From: Mucilaginibacter sp.
GTDB lineage: Bacteria; Bacteroidota; Bacteroidia; Sphingobacteriales; Sphingobacteriaceae
Assembly (NCBI GenBank): GCA_014376655.1
Contig: JACMRC010000250.1
Location: forward strand, 1-7,353
Length of the DNA stretch: 7,353 bases
Direction of reading: 5' to 3'
The position numbers and the translations under genes are program-made. Shown in pieces: positions 6,670-7,353 of the stretch (position 1 is its first letter; every line of letters starts with the position of its first letter). The notes below the pieces were generated by a model. That model saw nothing but the letters and a program-made list of their open reading frames with translations. It did no database searches and was not told the DNA's origin.

Positions 6670-7111
6670 CCTTTAGGGTTGGTTTGCCCTTTCCTGTTGT
6701 AATTAAACCGTACAAGCTGTTTTGGATATAATCGGTCCACGCGCCCGAGCAGCCGCCATAACATTCAAACGCAGGCACTAAACCATGTTGAGTGAAGGTC
6801 ACTTGTGTTTTTCCATCCTTCTTAATGATATCGAAAACGATCTTTGTCCCTGTCCATTCTGTTTGATCTTTAACAAAAGTTAGTTTGCTGTCTGTGATCA
6901 GCCAAACCACTTTCTTGCCCGGAATAACTTCTATTAACTTTTGTTTAGAATAATGCACATCCCCAAAACGGACTGAAAACTCATCATTTAGCTTTTCTGT
7001 ACCGCCTTCAAGGTTCTCAGTCCACCAGCCGGTAACGTTGTTTATCGCGTCGAAGGCCTCGTTTGGTGTTTGGTCCACCAAAATTGTGGTGGTAAAATCT
7101 TTAGTAGTCAT
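6662..7111 (-). CDS. SRPBCC/AHSA1-type START-like domain protein (complete paralogue)
   Basis: This 149-residue cytoplasmic protein consists of one SRPBCC (START-like, AHSA1-type) domain, a helix-grip fold with a deep hydrophobic cavity. The physiological ligand is generally unknown for such stand-alone bacterial members. Typical features are the N-terminal strand FTTTILVDQTPNEAFDAI (6-23), WW (29-30) after the first helix, KLIEVIPGKKVVW (58-70), WTGTKIVFDI (86-95), the GLVP turn (110-113) and the C-terminal helix AWTDYIQNSLYGLITTGKG (124-142). The length fits one domain with no signal peptide. It has the unusual CYGGCSGA (117-124), where its tandem neighbour has CYEICFDA, and a divergent tail, PTLKVS. 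It starts 21 bases after the stop of that neighbour on the same strand, so the two are likely cotranscribed, and it converges with the dehydrogenase gene. The fold call is strong; the function is unknown. Confidence 0.9.
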   Translation of the reverse strand: MTTKDFTTTILVDQTPNEAFDAINNVTGWWTENLEGGTEKLNDEFSVRFGDVHYSKQKLIEVIPGKKVVWLITDSKLTFVKDQTEWTGTKIVFDIIKKDGKTQVTFTQHGLVPAFECYGGCSGAWTDYIQNSLYGLITTGKGKPTLKVS

Positions 7112-7132
7112 TGTTTAAGTTTTATGGGTCTG

Positions 7133-7353
7133 TTATTCTGCCGGATTAGGTGTGCCTTTACCGGTAGTGATTAGGTTACGTAGACTATTTTGGATATAAT
7201 CTGTCCAGGCATCAAAACAGATCTCATAACACTCGTACGCCGGAACTAAGCCTTCATGTGTAAAATGCATTTGTGTTTGATTATCCTTTTTAGAGATCTC
7301 GAAAATGATTTTTGTACCCTTCCATTCATTTTGATCTTTAATAAAATTAAAAT
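7133..7353 (-). CDS. SRPBCC/AHSA1-type protein, second tandem paralogue (5' end outside window)
   Basis: The last 72 residues of a second SRPBCC domain protein are visible. The frame is open from the window edge to the TAA read on the minus strand at 7135-7133. It contains FIKDQNEWKGTKIIFEI, the GLVPAYECYEICFDAW region and a C-terminal helix DYIQNSLRNLITTGKG, ending in TPNPAE. Over 66 aligned residues, hand counting gives 46 identities (about 70%) with the complete neighbour, so this is a tandem duplication of the gene. About half of the protein, including the start, lies beyond position 7353. It is the upstream member of the likely two-gene minus-strand unit, so the promoter for both would be outside the window. 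By analogy with the neighbour the full length should be about 145-150 residues. The ligand and function are unknown. Confidence 0.9.
   Translation of the reverse strand, partial: FNFIKDQNEWKGTKIIFEISKKDNQTQMHFTHEGLVPAYECYEICFDAWTDYIQNSLRNLITTGKGTPNPAE

Overview
The window most likely comes from a chromosome of the phylum Bacteroidota. Within it a soil or plant-associated member of Sphingobacteriaceae (Mucilaginibacter/Pedobacter-like) is my best guess. The evidence is a SusC/SusD-type outer-membrane pair, lipoproteins with short Cys-anchored leaders, A/T-rich translation starts without reliable Shine-Dalgarno sites, and a match to the Bacteroidota -7 promoter element (TAnnTTTG). The genus is inferred from protein flavour, not proven.

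Region 1 (1-5392) is a nutrient-uptake operon on the + strand. A 228-base leader with weak inverted repeats is followed by a SusC/RagA TonB-dependent transporter (229-3342). After a 19-base gap comes a SusD/RagB lipoprotein of the SusD-like_2 type (3362-4813). After a 28-base gap comes a small lipoprotein of unknown family (4842-5327). The operon closes with a very strong intrinsic terminator (5351-5384 plus U-rich tail). The inferred model is that SusD and the small lipoprotein capture an oligomeric nutrient at the cell surface and SusC imports it using TonB energy. No degradative enzyme or regulator lies in the window, so the substrate cannot be named. SusC lacks the N-terminal signalling (STN) domain, which argues against FecI/FecR-type control.

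Region 2 (5385-5652) is non-coding as far as I can tell, but structured. It holds a good Bacteroidota promoter match (5426-5453), a hairpin at the predicted transcript start (5459-5478) and a second intrinsic terminator (5499-5537). Together these could make a small RNA of about 75-80 bases, or an attenuated leader for the next gene.

Region 3 (5653-6669, +) encodes a 338-residue zinc-dependent, probably NAD-linked, medium-chain dehydrogenase resembling sugar-acid dehydrogenases of the LgoD/YjjN group. Its start is best placed at the ATG at 5653.

Region 4 (6662-7353, - strand) carries two tandem paralogues of a small SRPBCC/AHSA1-type (START-like) protein. One is complete (7111 to 6662) and one is cut by the window edge (7353 to 7133). 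The complete one converges on the dehydrogenase gene and overlaps it by 8 bases.

No rRNA, tRNA, CRISPR array, insertion sequence or phage gene was seen. Most of the window looks like ordinary chromosomal content. The candidate small RNA between the twin terminators, the small orphan lipoprotein and the diverged SRPBCC tandem pair deserve the closest look.
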